Positions 61,127 through 64,000 of a stretch of DNA of 64,000 nucleotides are shown in pieces; within the stretch, counting starts at the first letter, position 1; each line of letters begins with the position of its first letter. Made by a program: the position numbers and the translations under genes. Source of the stretch: Hypericum androsaemum (lineage: Eukaryota > Streptophyta > Magnoliopsida > Malpighiales > Hypericaceae); NCBI GenBank assembly GCA_963995505.1, contig OZ023189.1, forward strand, positions 2,059,155 to 2,123,154, given 5' to 3'. The notes beneath the pieces are model-generated. The model was not told the origin of the DNA. It saw nothing but the letters and a program-made list of their open reading frames with translations, and ran no database searches.

Positions 61127-61619
61127 TTCTACAAGAAGAACTACATAAAACCCACAACCAATTGTACTGTGCACACGAATTAAAGTATTAGAAACAATGA
61201 ATATTTAAGGAAAAGTGAAGAAACAATAGGGTTTGGGGTTTTATCAAGTATTAAGGTGTAAACTTCTCCAATTATTGTTGGTTAGTTAGTGTTTTACAAA
61301 GAATTTATTTTTTTTGGGAAGAAGAGTAAATTGGTCACACTTTATGTGTACTATCCTAGTTAATAAAAGTTTCCAAACATGTGATAGCCCCAAATATTTT
61401 TTTGTCATCGTATATCCTGTACTGTATTGAAATGTTCAATCCATAATATGTAACAAATACATCCTAAATGACATCTCCTCTGTCTAGAATCTTCTCCATA
61501 ATTTTAGGAATAAGTTCTGAAAATTTTGTTTCAGTAGGACTTGATTTCATCGTTGAATTTTAGCAACAACACGTGTTACCTATGGAATTCAAAATTTAAT
61601 TTTCTTTTCTAAAGGAGCC
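61127..61619. other. AT-rich intergenic DNA
   Basis: Nothing recognised. Confidence 0.5.
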
Positions 61620-61627
61620 TATTAATA

Positions 61628-63074
61628 GAGAAAAGTACAGTTTAGTATCCTATAAGATCGTCCTTTTCGCGATTGGACCATGTAATTTAAAAACCATAAA
61701 TCAGGTTCAAGTTATTTCAAAAATTATCAATCTACGGTCCAGCCCAGGTCCGGACGACTTATGAACCTAGCTGGACCGCCACATCATCAAAATGACTCTG
61801 TTTAGTCTGACGTGGCTTGATGAATGGACAGATGAGTTGTCTTTAAGGTAAATTACATAAAAATCCCAAGTTTATTTATTTTTTTAGAAACCCCGTCTCC
61901 CTCCTCTCCCTTTTCTTCCTCATCTAACCTCTAAGGAATTCTCAATAGAAAACGATTAAAACAAACAACCTAAGAGTACATTATTAATCAAACAATACCG
62001 AATCTCCAAATTGCATTAGGAACTGAAATGCTTTAAAAAAACCTAATCGAAGGTCTCGACGGCTGCACGGAACTTCTTCACCACGGCGGTGAGGCCGATA
62101 GCCTCACATTTTCCCCAAAAAACCTAAATTAATCAACAAATTCAAGAAAATAGAAGGACCAAGTCGAAGCCCCGTCACCCGCCTTGCCGTCGAGCTCCAC
62201 CGCTCCAAGTCCCACTCCGCATCCTCTGCCGCAGTTGGCGCCGGAAACGGGGTAGGTCAAAGTGGGTCCAGCCCTCCAGAATGGCGCCGTACCCGCTCTC
62301 CAACGCCAGATTTCCTCCGACCAACATCAGCTTCGCGGCTCCTGTGATCATCTCCACCGTCGGTCTCTTATTCTTCCTCTTTGTTGTCATCGCCGGCGTC
62401 CTCAAGGTCTTCGCCTAGGGGGACTCTCCGTCGGTCTCATTTTAGGGCTAAATTTCCTCGATCTATTCCCCGTAGCCGTCGAGCTTCGATCTCCGCTTAT
62501 CTCCTGCCGGCGATTTTGAACTAGGTACCTCCTTCTCTTCGTCTTCTTCTACTCGTTGTGAGCTTGGATCTGTTTCAGTGGTTGTTCTATTTCTTATTTA
62601 TTGAAATTAGCAAATTTTGAGCTTGTTTTTGGTTCCGGTGATGATTGGGGAGTATTTTTTTTTGGGATGACAGTGATTTTTTGCTTAGAAGAGTGGTTTC
62701 AACTCGACGGGACGACTGTCTTCATCTTTCTTGGGAAGTTGATGAGACTTGAGAAATGAGAGAGGAGGAGGGCAAGGACATAGAGGAGGAAAAGGCTAGG
62801 AGAGAGAGAGAGAGAGAGAGAGAGGAGGATAAAAATATATTACGTTTTGGAATTTAACCACGACGATGATTCATCATCAAAATTGGCCATTCACTTGCCA
62901 CATCAGATAAACAAACACCGTGGCAGTCCAGCTAAGTTCGAAAGTCACCCGAGCTTTAGTGGGATCGTAGGTTGATAAATTTTTAAATAACTTGGACATG
63001 ATTGATGGTTTTTAAATTACATGGTCCTATCACGAAAAATACAATACTACAGGGTACTAAACTGTACTTTTCTC
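61628..63074. mobile_element. Second Mutator-like element, carrying gene-like DNA (1.45 kb)
   Basis: Terminal inverted repeats about 165 bp long (61628-61795 and about 62900-63074) share GAGAAAAGTACAGTTTAGTA and GGACCATGTAATTTAAAAACCAT. Flanks TATTAATA (61620-61627) and TATTTTTA (63075-63082) are at best an imperfect 8-bp duplication. The interior (61890-62860) is GC-richer than its surroundings, with a short clean open frame, splice-like signals and a (GA)n tract at 62799-62822. There is no transposase. This suits a Pack-MULE-like element with captured host DNA. The arms are about 80% alike, so it is older than 20596-21514. Confidence 0.7.
62281..62418 (+). CDS. Small hydrophobic ORF inside the Mutator-like element, possible captured gene fragment
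   Basis: The 45-codon frame opens MAPYPLSNARFPPTN and ends with a single predicted membrane helix (PVIISTVGLLFFLFVVIAG) and LKVFA before TAG. I do not recognise the family. About 105 bases after the stop a candidate donor (TAG/GTACCTCC, 62524) and a candidate acceptor (GATGACAG, near 62671) could mark an intron in an untranslated region, as expected for a captured first exon. It could equally be chance in GC-rich DNA: the opposite strand is also open (62175-62405). Confidence 0.3.
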   Translation: MAPYPLSNARFPPTNISFAAPVIISTVGLLFFLFVVIAGVLKVFA

Positions 63075-63082
63075 TATTTTTA

Positions 63083-63780
63083 AATAGTAAAGAACTAACC
63101 GAACTTACTCAATTTTCTATAATTTTTTATTAAGATAAATTTTAAACTAATAGTTACACTTAATTCTGTCAAATTCTCCTATGTTTTGTTCTATTAAACC
63201 AAAGGTCTTTGTCACTCAATTTTTTACTATCGGCCACAAAATCCCAGAAATATTTTGTCTAGTTAACAATTTGTTTTCCACCTAACTCGTTAAACTTTTT
63301 TTGCTTTAAAAGAAATATTTTTGTGCTTGATTGAATCAAGAAAAAATCCCAAAAATTATTTTCGTAGTAACAAACTGTGGCTTTATGTTAAATATTTTGG
63401 TATTCCAATTGTAGATAAAATATATATTTTTACTACAACGTAGTTTGACGTATTTTTGATCATGTTTCTATGATTTCGTTTCATTTTTATCTTATTACTT
63501 TGGTAATTGAAATTCCTCAAATATATATATTTAGTAGACTTTTTGTCTCTAAAAGTGCGAATTTTTGAAATCTTCTATCAGCAAAAACATTAAAACAAAA
63601 TCACATAATACTCAGTAAAAAAGTCAAAACCAAAATCCTGACCAATAAAAAAGTCAAACCAAAATTTCTCTTTTTTTATGTGCAATCGATTCGCAAGGAG
63701 ATTGAAAGCTCTAAACCAATACCACTGCCGCGGTTTAGCCAAAAAGAAAACAAAACAAAAGCAAAGCAAAGGGGGAAAAG
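63083..63780. other. AT-rich intergenic DNA
   Basis: No gene. The phrase AAAAAAGTCAAAACCAAAAT is repeated near 63617 and 63645. Confidence 0.5.
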
Positions 63781-63862
63781 CTAACGCAGCTGTAAAGTGA
63801 GAGAGCCTACCATTGGTCCGCTTGGGTGCTTAAGGGAATCCCATAACAAAGGTGCGAAGGAG

Positions 63863-63869
63863 TATATAA
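63863..63869 (+). promoter_or_regulatory. Candidate TATA box of a gene leaving the window
   Basis: TATATAA sits in a sharply GC-richer stretch after an AT-rich intergenic region. A start about 30 bases downstream would be near 63895. Two inverted repeats follow (63901-63915 and about 63953-63995). No ATG-initiated frame of note is seen before the window ends, so this may be a 5' untranslated region or a structured RNA. Confidence 0.4.
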
Positions 63870-64000
63870 GCCCTCGAAGCCTCACGCACCAGAAGGGCAT
63901 CAACACCGCAGGTGTTTTAGTTTCTTCTTCGTGGTGATTACGGGAGGGAAGCAGCAACCTCGAAGCTAGTTCAAACTAGTGGGAGGTTGTTTGCAGGAAA

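Noticed and set aside
62175..62405. 76-codon minus-strand frame in the second Mutator-like element
   Set aside because: Basic, low-complexity sequence opposite the plus-strand frame, with no recognised domain.
63836..63848. ATCCCATAACA considered as a plant snRNA upstream element
   Set aside because: It departs from RTCCCACATCG at several positions, and the distance to the TATA box (about 14 bases) does not fit the usual Pol II or Pol III spacing.

Overview
The window looks like a plant (eudicot) nuclear genome segment: AT-rich, one multi-exon gene with plant-type introns, and mostly nested LTR retrotransposons of the Copia and Gypsy (Athila-like) superfamilies plus small DNA transposons. 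The species cannot be fixed from the sequence. The only host gene I recognise with confidence is PDX2 (glutaminase subunit of pyridoxal 5'-phosphate synthase), at 6013-9067 on the + strand in seven exons.

Layout. 1-6000: AT-rich intergenic DNA with a small foldback repeat, a 5S-RNA-like repeat relic and a decayed LINE RNase H fragment. 6013-9067: PDX2. 9068-12000: intergenic, running into a decayed minus-strand Copia (Copia-E, about 12.08-17.7 kb) that is split by Gypsy-type LTR material at 12.3-14.5 kb. 17.7-19.1 kb: a repeat-rich LTR-like segment. 20596-21514: a 919-bp Mutator-like foldback element with a perfect 9-bp target duplication and a (GGA)n core. 21737-22322: a pogo/Emigrant-like element. 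26476-29176: Copia-C, a minus-strand non-autonomous element with only gag and protease. 29279-35651: Copia-D, a 6.4-kb plus-strand Copia with a perfect TATTA target duplication and one internal stop. 35.7-40 kb: intergenic DNA with LTR-like and tandem-repeat stretches.

40059-61126 is a nest. Copia-B (plus strand, same family as Copia-C) was hit in its 5' LTR by Copia-A (minus strand, same family as Copia-D, 40077-46448) and by an Athila-like Gypsy element (minus strand, 46502-59179, target duplication GGGAG). The Gypsy element has an abnormal left end: 480 bp of right-flank Copia-B DNA are repeated just inside its left LTR. 61628-63074 is a second Mutator-like element whose terminal repeats resemble those of the first and whose interior looks like captured gene DNA. 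The last 250 bases look like a promoter and the start of a transcript that leaves the window.

The genes do not form a pathway together. PDX2 is a housekeeping gene beside a transposon-dense block. The best candidates for something new are the self-complementary leader of the Copia-A/D family, the G-rich Mutator foldback and its gene-carrying relative, the duplicated LTR-plus-flank in the Gypsy element, the gag-protease-only Copia family, and a G-quadruplex-type acceptor in PDX2 intron 1.
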